From: Microbacterium sp. LWO13-1.2 | GTDB lineage: Bacteria > Actinomycetota > Actinomycetes > Actinomycetales > Microbacteriaceae | Length of the DNA: 64,000 bases | Assembly (NCBI RefSeq): GCF_038397725.1 | Contig: NZ_CP151634.1 | Location: 2,480,001-2,544,000 of the forward strand | Direction: 5' to 3' | Part shown: positions 16,872-26,434 of the stretch, piece by piece | How the letters are laid out: each line of letters starts with the position of its first letter | How positions within the stretch are numbered: position 1 is the stretch's first letter | The notes under the pieces: model-generated | What the model was told of the DNA's origin: nothing | What the model saw: the letters and a program-made list of their open reading frames with translations, nothing else | Databases searched by the model: none | Translations under genes and position numbers: made by a program

Positions 16872-18412
16872 GAGTCGCTCTGCTCATCGGATCGCTCCGC
16901 GGTGAGCGCCGGGCGCGCACACTCACGGCGTTGGTGGCGGTCGTCGCCGCGACGGCCGTGGTGTGCTTCGCCGTCCTTAGCCTCGCCACCGCGCCGGTCG
17001 CCGTGGCCCGCACCGTGATCATGCTCGGCGGCGCTGCGCTGCTTCTCGGCTTCCTGATCGGACCGATCCTCACAGGCGCCGTCGACCAGCTCGATCCTCG
17101 ACGGTTCGCCGTCTTCGGCGTGGATGAGCGCCGGATGCCGTGGATCCTCGTCCTTGCAGCGGTCATCAGCATCCCGAGCCTCGCGCTGCTCGCCGTCGAC
17201 ATCAGCGTGTGCGTCGTCGCCATCCGGCTGGGGGCTCCCTGGCCGCTCGCGGTGCTCATGAGCATCCTCGGGCTGATCTGCACACTGCTCGTCGCGCGCA
17301 TCGGCATGGCGGTGAACGCGTTGCTGCTTCCCGAGCGTCGCTCCCGCGAGCTGACAGCCCTGTTCGTCCTGGTCATCGTGGTGGTCGCTTTCCCGGTCGC
17401 CGTGTTCCTCGCGTCGCTCAAGTGGGACGGGCACGTGCCCGGTCCGGTCGCGGCCGTCACCGCCACCCTCGGGGTCACACCTCTCGCGGCCCCGTTCGGC
17501 TTCCTGTTCGACATCGCAACGGACGACACGGCGGGTGCCTGGATCAGCGGGATCATCGCCGTCGTCACCGCGGTGCTGCTGCTGGCGGTATGGTCCTGGC
17601 TCGTCCGACGGCTGCTCACGACCACTGAACGCCCGGTCGCGGCGCGCGAGCGCACCGGTCTCGGCTGGTTCGGCCTGCTGCCGTCGAACGCCTTCGGTGC
17701 CATCGCCGCGCGGAGCCTGGTGTACTGGCTCCGAGACCGCCGCTACATCATGAACATCATCGTCGTCCCGGTCGCCGGCGCCCTCACGGTGCTGCCGCTG
17801 CTGGTCGCCGGTGTGCCTCTCGAGATCGCCGCCCTCGTGCCGGTCCCGGTGATGGCCCTCTTCTTCGGGTGGCTGCCGCACAATGATGTCGCCTACGACT
17901 CCACCGCCCTCTGGACTCATGTCGCGAGCGGGGTGCGCGGCGTCCCCGATCGCCTGGGTCGCCTGGTGCCGATCGTGCTCGTAGCCATCCCGGTGCTCGC
18001 CGTCGCCGTGCCGCTCACCCTCCTCCTGACCGAGGACTGGCGCCTGCTGCTGCCCCTGACGGGAGTGGCCGCGAGTCTGCTGCTGTCGGCGCTGGGAGTG
18101 TCCAGCGTCGTCTCGGTTGTCGCTCCGTACGCCGTCTCGCGGCCGGGCGACAGTCCCTTCCAGCAGCCTCAGCGGCCCGGATCTCGCGGGACCTACGGAC
18201 CGGCCGCGGCGTTCCTCGGTGCGCTCATCGTCAGCATCCCGACGATCTGGCTTTTCGCGCGGACGATCGTCGAAGGTGATGAGTACGGACCTGCAGCCCT
18301 GTGGGCCGGAATCGCGACCGGTGTCGGCACGCTGATCATCGGTGTGGCCATCGGCGGTCGGATCTTCGAACGCAGCGGCACGCGCCTCATGGAGTTCGTC
18401 GAGACGGCGTGA
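16847..18412 (+). CDS. ABC transporter permease (ABC-2-like membrane protein)
   Basis: About 521 aa with roughly 12 hydrophobic segments spread over the protein, for example VVAATAVVCFAVLSLA, LGGAALLLGFLIGPIL and AVITAVLLLAVWSW-like stretches, and basic loops. It is the membrane partner of the upstream ATPase, whose gene it overlaps by 25 bp. The GTG at 16847 is used; a later start cannot be excluded. No substrate is indicated. The size and number of helices recall fused ABC-2 permeases of exporters. The 41-bp gap to the DUF3039 gene suggests that gene has its own or a shared promoter. Confidence 0.83.
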   Translation: MVAHVLRLRVALLIGSLRGERRARTLTALVAVVAATAVVCFAVLSLATAPVAVARTVIMLGGAALLLGFLIGPILTGAVDQLDPRRFAVFGVDERRMPWILVLAAVISIPSLALLAVDISVCVVAIRLGAPWPLAVLMSILGLICTLLVARIGMAVNALLLPERRSRELTALFVLVIVVVAFPVAVFLASLKWDGHVPGPVAAVTATLGVTPLAAPFGFLFDIATDDTAGAWISGIIAVVTAVLLLAVWSWLVRRLLTTTERPVAARERTGLGWFGLLPSNAFGAIAARSLVYWLRDRRYIMNIIVVPVAGALTVLPLLVAGVPLEIAALVPVPVMALFFGWLPHNDVAYDSTALWTHVASGVRGVPDRLGRLVPIVLVAIPVLAVAVPLTLLLTEDWRLLLPLTGVAASLLLSALGVSSVVSVVAPYAVSRPGDSPFQQPQRPGSRGTYGPAAAFLGALIVSIPTIWLFARTIVEGDEYGPAALWAGIATGVGTLIIGVAIGGRIFERSGTRLMEFVETA

Positions 18413-18453
18413 GACACCGCCCGTGGCGGCGGCAACGCGGCTAGACTCACGGG

Positions 18454-18720
18454 ATGAGTACTCCGCTGGACAGCCCCGATCAGGGCGGCGTGGCAACGCT
18501 TGATCGCGAACTGGAAGAGCTCCTCCGCGAGGAGAATCTCGAACCGGGCGACCATGAGCGTTTCTCGCATTACGTGAAGAAGGACAAGATCCTCGAGTCC
18601 GCGCTCTCGGGCAAGCCGGTACGCGCACTCTGCGGTAAGAAGTGGACGCCGGGTCGTGATCCGGAGAAGTTCCCGATCTGCCCCACCTGCAAGGAGATCT
18701 ACGAGTCGATGATGGGCTGA
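18454..18720 (+). CDS. DUF3039 family zinc-ribbon protein
   Basis: An 88-aa protein of a family found across Actinobacteria, of unknown function. It has a C-terminal potential metal site made of CGKKWTPGRDP and CPTCKEIYESM. The region before it, HERFSHYVKKDKILESALSGKPVRALCG, is the most conserved part of the family. It is probably cytosolic. It stands between the ABC permease and, convergently, nicotinate phosphoribosyltransferase, with only 7 bp to the latter stop. Confidence 0.87.
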   Translation: MSTPLDSPDQGGVATLDRELEELLREENLEPGDHERFSHYVKKDKILESALSGKPVRALCGKKWTPGRDPEKFPICPTCKEIYESMMG

Positions 18721-18727
18721 GCTGAGT

Positions 18728-20053
18728 TCAGCTCGCGTCGACGAAAACTGTGGGGATCGCCGGGTCCGACTTGCTGAGCGCGAGCGCACGCACGGGAAGC
18801 TCCTCGCGTACGCGCAGGTGATGGGCACGGGCGGATGCCGTTCCGGCAGCGCCCTCGAATGCCGCGTCGATCTCGCCGGCGACGACGAGCGGAACCTGAA
18901 GAGCGCGGCCGTCCGGATGCTCGGACGCGGCGTCCAGCTCTTCGAACCCGTCGGATACGGCCACCGTCTCGGCGACGGCCACACCATCCGCGAGCGTGCG
19001 GAAAGCGGCTTTGCGTCCGCCGCGGGATCCCTTGTCGGTTGATGCCTTCGCGACGCCGATCCATGCGCCTGTGGCATCCTGCCTCGCGACGAGCTTGTAG
19101 ACCATCCCCGCCGTCGGGTAACCGGATCCGGTGACCACCGAGGTGCCGACCCCGTATGCGTCCACAGGCGATGCGGCGAGGGCCGCGATCGCATACTCGT
19201 CGAGGTCGCTCGTGACGGTGATCCGGGTGTTCACCGCACCCAGCTCGTCGAGGTGGGCTCGCACCTCGCCGGCGACGATCGGGAGGTCACCGGAGTCGAT
19301 GCGGACGCCGCCGAGACCGGTACCGGCGACGCGGATCGCCGTCTCCACCCCGGTGCGGATGTCGTAGGTGTCCACGAGCAAAGTGGTGTCCGTGCCGAGG
19401 CTCGCGATCTGGGAGCGGAAGGCATCTTCCTCGGTGTCGTGCAGCAGCGTCCACGAGTGCGCCGCCGTGCCCATGGTCGGGATGCCCCACCGGCGACCCG
19501 CCTCGAGGTTGCTCGTCGCACCGAAGCCGGCGATGTGGGCGGCGCGCGCGGCAGCCACCGCGGACTCCTCGGCGGCACGGCGCGATCCCATCTCCGCCAG
19601 GGGTCGTTCGCCGGCGGCGATGCTCATCCGGGATGCGGCGGTCGCGACGGCGGAGTCGTGGTTCAGCACGCTGAGAGCGAGCGTCTCCAGCACGACGGCG
19701 TCGGCGAAGGTGCCCTCGACGGTCAGCACGGGGGAGCCGGGGAAGTACAGCTCGCCTTCGCGGTAGCCGCTGATCGACCCGCTGAATCGGTAATTCTCGA
19801 GATGGCGCAGAGTGTCGGCATCCACCACCTGACCGTCGCGAAGATAGCGGAGCTCGTCGTCACCGAACCGGAAGTCGCGCAGCAGGGAGAGCAGGCGTCC
19901 GGTGCCGGCCAGCACGCCGAAGCGGCGACCGCCGGACAGTCGGCGCGAGAACAGTTCGAACACGCACGGGCGTGATGCCGTGCCGTCGCGCAGGGCGGCG
20001 GCGAGCATGGTGAGTTCGTAGCGGTCGGTGAGCAGCGCCGTCGACGAGGTCAT
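18728..20053 (-). CDS. pncB: nicotinate phosphoribosyltransferase
   Basis: A 441-aa enzyme of the NAD salvage (Preiss-Handler) pathway that joins nicotinate with PRPP to nicotinate mononucleotide, helped by ATP hydrolysis. It starts MTSSTALLTDRYELTM, the typical N-terminal block; the later GGVRIDSGDLP and YGVGTSVVTG motifs bind phosphoribosyl phosphates. The length is right for the bacterial family. The ATG at 20053 is used because the conserved TDRYELTM begins at residue 9; the same frame stays open upstream but runs antisense through murI. It is divergent from murI, with a 60-bp intergenic region. Confidence 0.94.
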   Translation of the reverse strand: MTSSTALLTDRYELTMLAAALRDGTASRPCVFELFSRRLSGGRRFGVLAGTGRLLSLLRDFRFGDDELRYLRDGQVVDADTLRHLENYRFSGSISGYREGELYFPGSPVLTVEGTFADAVVLETLALSVLNHDSAVATAASRMSIAAGERPLAEMGSRRAAEESAVAAARAAHIAGFGATSNLEAGRRWGIPTMGTAAHSWTLLHDTEEDAFRSQIASLGTDTTLLVDTYDIRTGVETAIRVAGTGLGGVRIDSGDLPIVAGEVRAHLDELGAVNTRITVTSDLDEYAIAALAASPVDAYGVGTSVVTGSGYPTAGMVYKLVARQDATGAWIGVAKASTDKGSRGGRKAAFRTLADGVAVAETVAVSDGFEELDAASEHPDGRALQVPLVVAGEIDAAFEGAAGTASARAHHLRVREELPVRALALSKSDPAIPTVFVDAS

Positions 20054-20113
20054 CCGCTCAGCATAGTGAGCGATGACGCGCTCGCGCCGCGTGCGCGGGT
20101 AGGCTGGTGAGTC

Positions 20114-20965
20114 ATGAACGACGCGCCGATCGGAATCTTCGACTCCGGTGTCGGCGGGCTCACGGTGGCTCGCGCGATCCACGCCCAGTTGCCCCGTGAA
20201 TCGTTCGTGTACATCGGTGACACCGCTCATTCGCCCTATGGCCCGAAGCCGATCGCCGACGTGCGGCGGTATTCGCTGGAGGTGCTCGACACGCTCGTCG
20301 ACCAGGGCGTGAAGATGCTCGTGATCGCCTGCAACACCGCATCCGCCGCGATGCTGCGCGATGCGCGCGAGCGGTACGACGTGCCGGTGGTCGAAGTGAT
20401 CGGTCCGGCGGTGCGCCGCGCGGTCTCCACGACCCGCAACGGGCGGGTCGGCGTGATCGGCACGGTCGGCACGATCGGCTCCCGCGCGTACCAGGACATG
20501 CTCGAGGTGAACGAGACCCTCGAAGTGTTCACCGCGGCGTGCCCGCGTTTCGTCGAGTTCGTCGAAGCGGGCATCACCGGTACGCCGGAGGTGCTCGCGA
20601 CGGCCGAGGAATACCTCGCGCCGCTGCGCGAGGCGGGCGTCGACACCCTCGTCCTCGGATGCACCCACTACCCGTTCCTGCGCGGTGCGATCGGCTACGT
20701 CATGGGGGAGGGCGTGACCCTCGTCTCCAGTGACGATGAGACCGCCGGCGACGTCTACCGCCAGCTCGTGCGCGGAGACCTGCTGGCGTCGCCAGATGCG
20801 ACGGCACGCTATGTCTACGAGGCGACCGGTGACTCCGCATCCGAGTTCACCGCCCTCGCCAATCGCCTGATGGGGCACGAGGTGCGCGATGTGCAGCTGG
20901 TGCAGACCGGCGTCATCACACTTCCCGCATCCGCCGCCGAGCAGGCCCGCTCACCACAACCCTGA
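20114..20965 (+). CDS. murI: glutamate racemase
   Basis: A 283-aa cytosolic enzyme that interconverts L- and D-glutamate for peptidoglycan. The first substrate block [11 protein letters not shown] is at residues 8-18. The two catalytic cysteines lie in ACNTASAA (near 75) and LGCTHYPFL (near 187), the usual spacing. It heads an apparent three-gene operon murI-rph-rdgB, 9 bp before rph. That order is widespread in Actinobacteria. Confidence 0.97.
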   Translation: MNDAPIGIFDSGVGGLTVARAIHAQLPRESFVYIGDTAHSPYGPKPIADVRRYSLEVLDTLVDQGVKMLVIACNTASAAMLRDARERYDVPVVEVIGPAVRRAVSTTRNGRVGVIGTVGTIGSRAYQDMLEVNETLEVFTAACPRFVEFVEAGITGTPEVLATAEEYLAPLREAGVDTLVLGCTHYPFLRGAIGYVMGEGVTLVSSDDETAGDVYRQLVRGDLLASPDATARYVYEATGDSASEFTALANRLMGHEVRDVQLVQTGVITLPASAAEQARSPQP

Positions 20966-20974
20966 AGGAAACCC

Positions 20975-21709
20975 ATGACTGACATCGTCCGCGCCGACGG
21001 CCGTTCCATCGATCAGCTCCGCGAGATCACGATCGAACGGGGCTGGAGCGCCCACGCCGAGGGGTCGGCGCTGATCAGCTTCGGGGGCACCAAGGTGCTC
21101 TGCACGGCCTCCTTCACCAACGGTGTTCCGCGCTGGCTGAACGGAAAGGGCAAGGGCTGGGTCACGGCCGAGTACTCGATGCTGCCGCGTGCGACGAACA
21201 GTCGCAACGACCGGGAGAGCGTCAAGGGCCGGATCGGCGGGCGCACGCACGAGATCTCTCGCCTGATCGGACGCGCGTTGCGCGCGGTCGTCGACACGAA
21301 GGCGCTCGGCGAGAACACGATCGTCATCGACTGCGACGTGCTGCAGGCTGACGGCGGCACGCGGACCGCGGCGATCACCGGTGCGTATGTCGCGCTCGCC
21401 GACGCCATCGAGTGGGGCCGGGAGAAGAAGTTCATCGGCAAGAACTCGACACCTCTCATCGACTCCGTCGCCGCTGTGTCGGTCGGAATCATCGACGGTG
21501 CACCCATGCTCGATCTGGCATACGTCGAGGACGTCCGCGCAGAGACCGACATGAACGTGGTCGTCACCGGTCGCGGACTCTTTGTCGAGGTGCAGGGAAC
21601 CGCCGAGGGCGCGCCCTTCGACAAGCGCGAGCTCGATGCGCTTCTCGAACTCGGCGTCGCCGGCTGCGCCGACCTGCGCGAGCGTCAGATCACCGCGCTG
21701 AGCGCCTGA
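20975..21709 (+). CDS. rph: ribonuclease PH
   Basis: A 244-aa phosphorolytic 3'-5' exoribonuclease that trims tRNA 3' ends. The full single-domain length is present, with the conserved [29 protein letters not shown] region that binds phosphate, and [17 protein letters not shown] in the core. Acidic metal residues follow in [19 protein letters not shown] Shine-Dalgarno GAAGGA precedes the ATG. The stop overlaps the rdgB start by one base (TGATG), so translation is coupled. Confidence 0.97.
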   Translation: MTDIVRADGRSIDQLREITIERGWSAHAEGSALISFGGTKVLCTASFTNGVPRWLNGKGKGWVTAEYSMLPRATNSRNDRESVKGRIGGRTHEISRLIGRALRAVVDTKALGENTIVIDCDVLQADGGTRTAAITGAYVALADAIEWGREKKFIGKNSTPLIDSVAAVSVGIIDGAPMLDLAYVEDVRAETDMNVVVTGRGLFVEVQGTAEGAPFDKRELDALLELGVAGCADLRERQITALSA

Positions 21710-22302
21710 TGAAGGTCGTCCTCGCGACGCACAATCCGCACAAGGTCGCCGAGTTCCAGCAGATCGTGGCGCAGACCCGGCCCGATCTCGAGATCGTCGG
21801 GTACGACGGCCCCGAGCCGGTCGAGGACGGCGTGACGTTCGAGGAGAACGCCCTGCTCAAGGCCCGTGCTGCGTCGGCGCACACCGGATTGCCGGCGCTC
21901 GCAGACGACTCCGGGATCTGCGTCGACGTGCTCGGCGGGTCTCCCGGCGTGTTCTCCGCGTACTGGGCCGGGCAGCAGAAGGATGCTGCCGCGAATCTCG
22001 CGCTGCTCCTGGACCAGCTTCGGGACATCGCCGACGAGCATCGTGCTGCGCAGTTCATCTCCACGATCGCTCTCGTCACGCCTGGCGGCACCGAGCACGT
22101 CGTGGTCGGCAGCTGGCCCGGCCGCCTCGCGCACTCGCCGGCCGGCATCGGTGGCTTCGGGTACGACCCCATCTTCATTCCCGATGCGCAGCCGGATGGC
22201 GCCGTGCGCACGGTGGCCGAGTTCACGGCGGATGAGAAGCAGGCGCAATCCCATCGGGCCCGCGCGTTCGCAGATCTGATTCCCCTCCTCGCCTCACTTT
22301 AA
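21709..22302 (+). CDS. rdgB: RdgB/HAM1 non-canonical purine NTP pyrophosphatase
   Basis: A 197-aa enzyme that hydrolyses ITP, dITP and XTP to monophosphates, keeping deaminated purines out of nucleic acids. It opens with ATHNPHKVAEF, contains EENALLKARAA and the hallmark ADDSGICVDVLGG, and ends with FGYDPIF and SHRARAF blocks. The ATG at 21709 is set by the TGATG junction with rph and by the immediate start of the conserved fold; the frame is open further upstream but overlaps rph. Its stop codon lies within the left arm of the inverted repeat at 22294. Confidence 0.96.
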   Translation: MKVVLATHNPHKVAEFQQIVAQTRPDLEIVGYDGPEPVEDGVTFEENALLKARAASAHTGLPALADDSGICVDVLGGSPGVFSAYWAGQQKDAAANLALLLDQLRDIADEHRAAQFISTIALVTPGGTEHVVVGSWPGRLAHSPAGIGGFGYDPIFIPDAQPDGAVRTVAEFTADEKQAQSHRARAFADLIPLLASL

Positions 22303-22343
22303 CCACTACGCTTGACGTGGTGCATTTGTAGTGGTTAAAGTGA
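22294..22343. promoter_or_regulatory. 16-bp perfect inverted repeat flanking a promoter, before the DHFR-like gene
   Basis: TCACTTTAACCACTAC (22294-22309) and its exact complement GTAGTGGTTAAAGTGA (22328-22343) with an 18-base spacer. The spacer holds TTGACG, a likely -35, and the right arm would cover the -10 region. The arms lie over the rdgB stop and end five bases before the next ATG. It may be an operator, a terminator for rdgB, or both. Confidence 0.65.
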
Positions 22344-22347
22344 CCGG

Positions 22348-22926
22348 ATGCGAGAACTGACCTACTACATCGGCGTCACCCTCGACGGCTTCATCGCCGG
22401 CCCAGACGACGAAGTCGACTTCTATCCGCTGACACCGGGATTCGAAGCCTTCCTCGGAGCAAACCTGCCGGACGTCCAGCCCAGCCACGTGCGCGCGTCC
22501 ATGGGCGTCGGCGACGCCCCGCTCACCGGGTTCGACACGGTGCTGATGGGTCGCAGGACGTATGAGCCGGCACTGCAGTTCGGGATCACCGACCCGTATG
22601 CGCACCTGCGCACGCTCGTGTTCAGCAGCACGATCGTCGATCCGGAGGACCCGAATGTCGAGGTCGTCCGCACGGATCCGGTGTCCCGCGTGCGTGCGCT
22701 CAAGGCGGAGGAAGGCCTGGGCATCTACCTCGCCGGCGGTGCGGGACTCGCGGGAGTGCTCCTCGACGAGATCGACCGCCTCATCGTGAAGAAGTATCCG
22801 GTGATCGCTGGTTCCGGCATCCCGATGGTCGGCCACGCATTCGCGCCGACGCAGTTCGCGTTCGACGACGCCCAGGCGCTCGACAACGGCTGCGTCGTGC
22901 TCCGGTATTCGCGCATCCGTGCGTGA
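22348..22926 (+). CDS. dihydrofolate reductase / RibD C-terminal-like family protein
   Basis: A 192-aa protein with the DHFR-like reductase fold used by RibD C-terminal domains: LTYYIGVTLDGFIAGPDD at the start, LMGRRTYEPAL, then an NADPH-binding stretch GIYLAGGAGLAGVLLDEIDRL. Such proteins are often called YyaP/YwjB-like and their substrates are unknown; true folate reduction is doubtful. Its promoter is embedded in a large inverted repeat, and the ATG is only a few bases after the predicted transcription start, so the mRNA may be leaderless. That suggests a specific regulator not encoded nearby. Confidence 0.85.
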   Translation: MRELTYYIGVTLDGFIAGPDDEVDFYPLTPGFEAFLGANLPDVQPSHVRASMGVGDAPLTGFDTVLMGRRTYEPALQFGITDPYAHLRTLVFSSTIVDPEDPNVEVVRTDPVSRVRALKAEEGLGIYLAGGAGLAGVLLDEIDRLIVKKYPVIAGSGIPMVGHAFAPTQFAFDDAQALDNGCVVLRYSRIRA

Positions 22927-23017
22927 AAAGGCGCCCGCGCTGAAGGTGAGAATCGTTACCCTTCCCGACTAGGCGAAACCGACCGTACGGGGCATTCCGC
23001 CGGTCTAGCCTGGGGAC

Positions 23018-23938
23018 ATGCACGATCACGCTCCGGCCTCCACCGGCATCCGCTCGGCCAGCAGTCGACGGCTGCTGGCCATCTCTCTGAGCCTGACGGC
23101 GACGGTGATGGTGGTGCAGATCGTCGGCGCTGCGCTCACGGGTTCGCTGGCTCTTCTCGCGGATGCCGCGCACATGTTCACCGACACCTCCGCCCTGGTG
23201 ATCGCGCTCATCGCGAGCGCGGTGGCGGCACGGCCGGCTGACGACCGACGCACCTTCGGATACCAGCGGGCCGAGGTGTTCGGGGCGCTGATCAACGCGG
23301 TGATCCTGATCCTGCTCGCGGGCTGGGTCGCGGTCGAGGGCATCGGGCGGCTGCTGAATCCGAGCGATGTCGAGGTCGCCGGCACATTGATGCTCGTCGT
23401 CGCCGTTGTCGGCTTGATCGCGAACGCGATCTCGATGTGGCTGCTCAGCCGCGCGCAGAAGTCCAGCATCAACGTCCGGGGTGCGTACCTCGAGGTGATG
23501 GGCGATCTGATCGGCTCGGCGGCGGTGATCGTCGCGGCGATCGTGATCATGGTCTCCGGCTGGATGCCGGCGGATGCGATCGCTTCGCTGTTCATCGCGG
23601 CGATGATCATCCCGCGGGCGATCTCCCTGCTGCGGGAGGTGTTCTCAGTGCTCTCCGAGTCGGCGCCGAAGGGGACCGCGGTGAGTGAGATCCGTCAGCA
23701 CCTCCTCGACTACGAAGGCGTCGTCGGGGTGCACGACGTGCACGTGTGGCAGCTCACCCGTGGGGCGCCGGTGTTCAGTGCCCACGTCAGCGTCGAGCCG
23801 GAGCTCCTTGCCGAAGGCGGCTCTGGCCGGTTGCTCACCGATCTGCAGACCTGTCTGGCTGATCACTTCGACGTCGAGCACTCGACCTTCCAGATCGAGC
23901 CGGCCGAGCAGCCCGACTGCGAGCCCCATCACGCGTGA
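23018..23938 (+). CDS. cation diffusion facilitator (Zn2+/Co2+-type) exporter
   Basis: A 306-aa inner-membrane metal/proton antiporter with six predicted helices. The N-terminal His-containing stretch MHDHAPAS is short. Helix 2 has ADAAHMFTD, which supplies the metal site. In helix 5 the usual His-x3-Asp is Glu-x3-Asp here (YLEVMGDLIGS), a variant that may change metal choice. The cytoplasmic C-terminal domain (about 205-300) has VVGVHDVHVWQLTRG. A CzcD/ZitB-like role in zinc efflux is likely. The 91-bp upstream region shows no metal-responsive repeat that I recognise. Confidence 0.9.
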   Translation: MHDHAPASTGIRSASSRRLLAISLSLTATVMVVQIVGAALTGSLALLADAAHMFTDTSALVIALIASAVAARPADDRRTFGYQRAEVFGALINAVILILLAGWVAVEGIGRLLNPSDVEVAGTLMLVVAVVGLIANAISMWLLSRAQKSSINVRGAYLEVMGDLIGSAAVIVAAIVIMVSGWMPADAIASLFIAAMIIPRAISLLREVFSVLSESAPKGTAVSEIRQHLLDYEGVVGVHDVHVWQLTRGAPVFSAHVSVEPELLAEGGSGRLLTDLQTCLADHFDVEHSTFQIEPAEQPDCEPHHA

Positions 23939-23950
23939 CGCCGGTGTTCT

Positions 23951-26362
23951 TCAAGGCTCCCGAACGATCTCGTCGGGACCTTTGTCCGGCCGCAGACCGC
24001 GCCAGCGGGCATGGCGGAGAATGCCGTCGGGCGTCCAGTTCGCGAACTCGACCTCGGCGACGAGTTCCGGCCGCACCCAGAGGGCGTCAGACGCGTCCGG
24101 AGCAGGGACGCCGGTCAGATGTGTGCGGTCGGTGCGCAGCGGTTCGAGTCGGGTGGTGAGGTCGCGCAGCATCCGATCGGTGAAGCCGGTGCCGACGCGT
24201 CCGATGTAGCGGATGCCGCCCCCGTCGGGGATGCCGAGCAGCAGTGAGCCGATCCGTCCGCCGCGATCACCCTTGCCCGGCCGGATGCCGCCGATGACGA
24301 CCTCCTGCGTGTGCGTGTGCTTGAGCTTGAGCCATGAGGGCGAACGCAAGCCTGGTCGATAGGTCGAGGCGGGGTCCTTGACGACGATCCCCTCCAGCCC
24401 GAGTGCGGCACTCGTCTCCAGTGCGGCATCCACGTCCTCGAAGACGGGAGGCACGACGACGGGAGCGTCGAGATCCTGGGCGATGCTCTCCAGCAGTTCC
24501 CGGCGGTCGCGGAGCGGAAGGGCAGTGAGGTCGTGCCCGTCCAGGCTCAGCAGGTCGAAGAGCTGGTAGACCACGGGGGTCCGTACGACCTCGCGCTCGA
24601 TCTCGCGCGCCGAGGTCAGATGCATCCGGTTCTGCATCCGGCTGAAGCTCGGCAGGCCTGAGGCGTCGAACGCGACGATCTCGCCGTCGACGATGGCCTC
24701 GTCGATCGCGAAGCCAGGAGCGCCGTCTGCGGTGAGCTCCGGGTAGCGTGCGGTGATGTCGGTGCCGGAACGCGCCTGCAGAGTCATCCGTCCGTCGCGC
24801 CAGACGCCGATCGCACGGATGCCGTCCCACTTGATCTCCGCCCAGCCGGGGGAGCTGAGCCGTCGCGCGATCGGCGGAGTGCCGTGCTCGGCGAGCATCG
24901 GCTGGATCGGTGCGGCACGGCTCTCGCCCTCAGTGCGTGCGGTGTCGGCGGATCGCTGTCGCGGAGCGGGGCGTGGCCGGCCTCGACGGTGTTCGTCCTT
25001 CATACGGTGCAGCAACCAGGACGACTTCTCGCCTTCACCTCCGGTGCGGATCAGGGCGAGCCTGGCAGCGCCCAACGGACCATCCGGCAGTCCGGTGAAC
25101 GTGCCGATGACCTCGTCGTCGCGCCATTTCTCCAGTGCGACCGTTCCGGTGTCCCACACCGTCATCGCTCCCGCGCCGTACTCGCCGGCTGGGATCGTGC
25201 CGGCGAAGGTCAGGTACTCCATCGGATGCGGCTCGGTCATCACCGCGAGATGGTTGCGATCGGCGGTCTCCGGGACGCCCTTGGGCACCGCCCAGCTGAC
25301 GAGCACGCCGCTGTCCTCGATGCGCAGGTCGTAGTGGAGTCGACGGGCGTGGTGCTCCTGGATCACGAAGCGCCTCGTCATTCCGCCGTCGGAGGCGGCG
25401 ATCCGCTCCGGCATCGGCTCCGGAGTCCTGGCGGCGTCGCGCTTCGCGAGGTACGGCGCGAGCGCATCCTCGCCGTCCGGGCGGAGACCGGCCAGCGGAT
25501 CGATGCCCGCTTCCATCCGCTCGAGCACTTCGTCGAGGTCGAGCTGTGCCACGTCGGAGGATTCCAGCTCTGCCCACGTGCGGGGAGCGGCGACCCACGG
25601 CCGTGCGCGCCCGCGCAACGAGTACGGCGAGATCGTGGTCTTCTTGCCGTTGTTCTGGCTCCAGTCGAGGAACACCTTGCCCTCGCGCGCGGCCTTCGCC
25701 ATCGTGCTCGTCGCGAGATCGGGATGCTCGTTCTCGATGAGGCGCGCCAGCTCCTTCACGACGGCGGAGATCTCGGTGCTCGTCTGAGTGCCTGGCAGGG
25801 GTGCGTAGAGGTGGATGCCCTTGCTGCCGCTGGTGACGGGCACGGGTTCCAGGCCCATTCCGGAGAGGATGCCGCGGGCGATCATCGCGACCGCGGCGCA
25901 CTGGGCGAGATCGGCGCCGGGACCGGGGTCGAGATCGAGCACCAGCCGGTCAGGATTCCCCGGCAGGCCGTCGGCGCCGAATCGCCACTGCGGCACATGC
26001 AGCTCGATCGCCGCGACCTGCGCGAGCCACACCAGTGTCGGGACGTCTTCGACGAGCGGATACTCCTTGGGCCCGTCCGAGTGCTGGATCGGCATGCGGG
26101 GGATCCACTCCGGTGCACCGGGTTCGAGCTGCTTGGTGAAGAACGCATCGGCGGGAGCATCCGCTGTGCCGACCCCCTCGACCCACCGCTTTCGCGTCAC
26201 CGGCCGGCCCGCGAGCTGGGGGAGCAGGAGCGGGGCGATCGCGGAGTAGTAGGCGATGACCTCGCCCTTGGTCGTGCCGGTCTCCGGGTAGACCACCTTG
26301 TCGAGGTTGGTGATGCGCAGACGGCGACCGTCCACCTGCACGATCTGTCCGTCCGTCGCCAT
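23951..26362 (-). CDS. ligD: multifunctional ATP-dependent DNA ligase LigD (polymerase-phosphoesterase-ligase)
   Basis: An 803-aa non-homologous end-joining enzyme with three domains in the order POL, PE, LIG. The N-terminal primase-polymerase (about 5-290) includes LVLDLDPGPGADL with catalytic aspartates and SGSKGIHLYAPL. The 3'-phosphoesterase (about 320-460) has FVIQEHHARRLHYDLR. The ligase (about 490-800) has EIKWDGIRAI, where the Lys is the AMP acceptor, and DGEIVAFD plus GLEGIVVKD. The POL-PE-LIG order is common in Microbacteriaceae, whereas mycobacteria differ slightly in PE and LIG order. It is divergent from the Ku gene, with 72 bp between them, so both are probably expressed together. 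Confidence 0.96.
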   Translation of the reverse strand: MATDGQIVQVDGRRLRITNLDKVVYPETGTTKGEVIAYYSAIAPLLLPQLAGRPVTRKRWVEGVGTADAPADAFFTKQLEPGAPEWIPRMPIQHSDGPKEYPLVEDVPTLVWLAQVAAIELHVPQWRFGADGLPGNPDRLVLDLDPGPGADLAQCAAVAMIARGILSGMGLEPVPVTSGSKGIHLYAPLPGTQTSTEISAVVKELARLIENEHPDLATSTMAKAAREGKVFLDWSQNNGKKTTISPYSLRGRARPWVAAPRTWAELESSDVAQLDLDEVLERMEAGIDPLAGLRPDGEDALAPYLAKRDAARTPEPMPERIAASDGGMTRRFVIQEHHARRLHYDLRIEDSGVLVSWAVPKGVPETADRNHLAVMTEPHPMEYLTFAGTIPAGEYGAGAMTVWDTGTVALEKWRDDEVIGTFTGLPDGPLGAARLALIRTGGEGEKSSWLLHRMKDEHRRGRPRPAPRQRSADTARTEGESRAAPIQPMLAEHGTPPIARRLSSPGWAEIKWDGIRAIGVWRDGRMTLQARSGTDITARYPELTADGAPGFAIDEAIVDGEIVAFDASGLPSFSRMQNRMHLTSAREIEREVVRTPVVYQLFDLLSLDGHDLTALPLRDRRELLESIAQDLDAPVVVPPVFEDVDAALETSAALGLEGIVVKDPASTYRPGLRSPSWLKLKHTHTQEVVIGGIRPGKGDRGGRIGSLLLGIPDGGGIRYIGRVGTGFTDRMLRDLTTRLEPLRTDRTHLTGVPAPDASDALWVRPELVAEVEFANWTPDGILRHARWRGLRPDKGPDEIVREP

Positions 26363-26434
26363 GACGTCAGGTTAGGGCACGGCACGCGATCACGGGGCTG
26401 GCCGTGGCCGGTGCGACTGGTGTCTACTGGTGTC

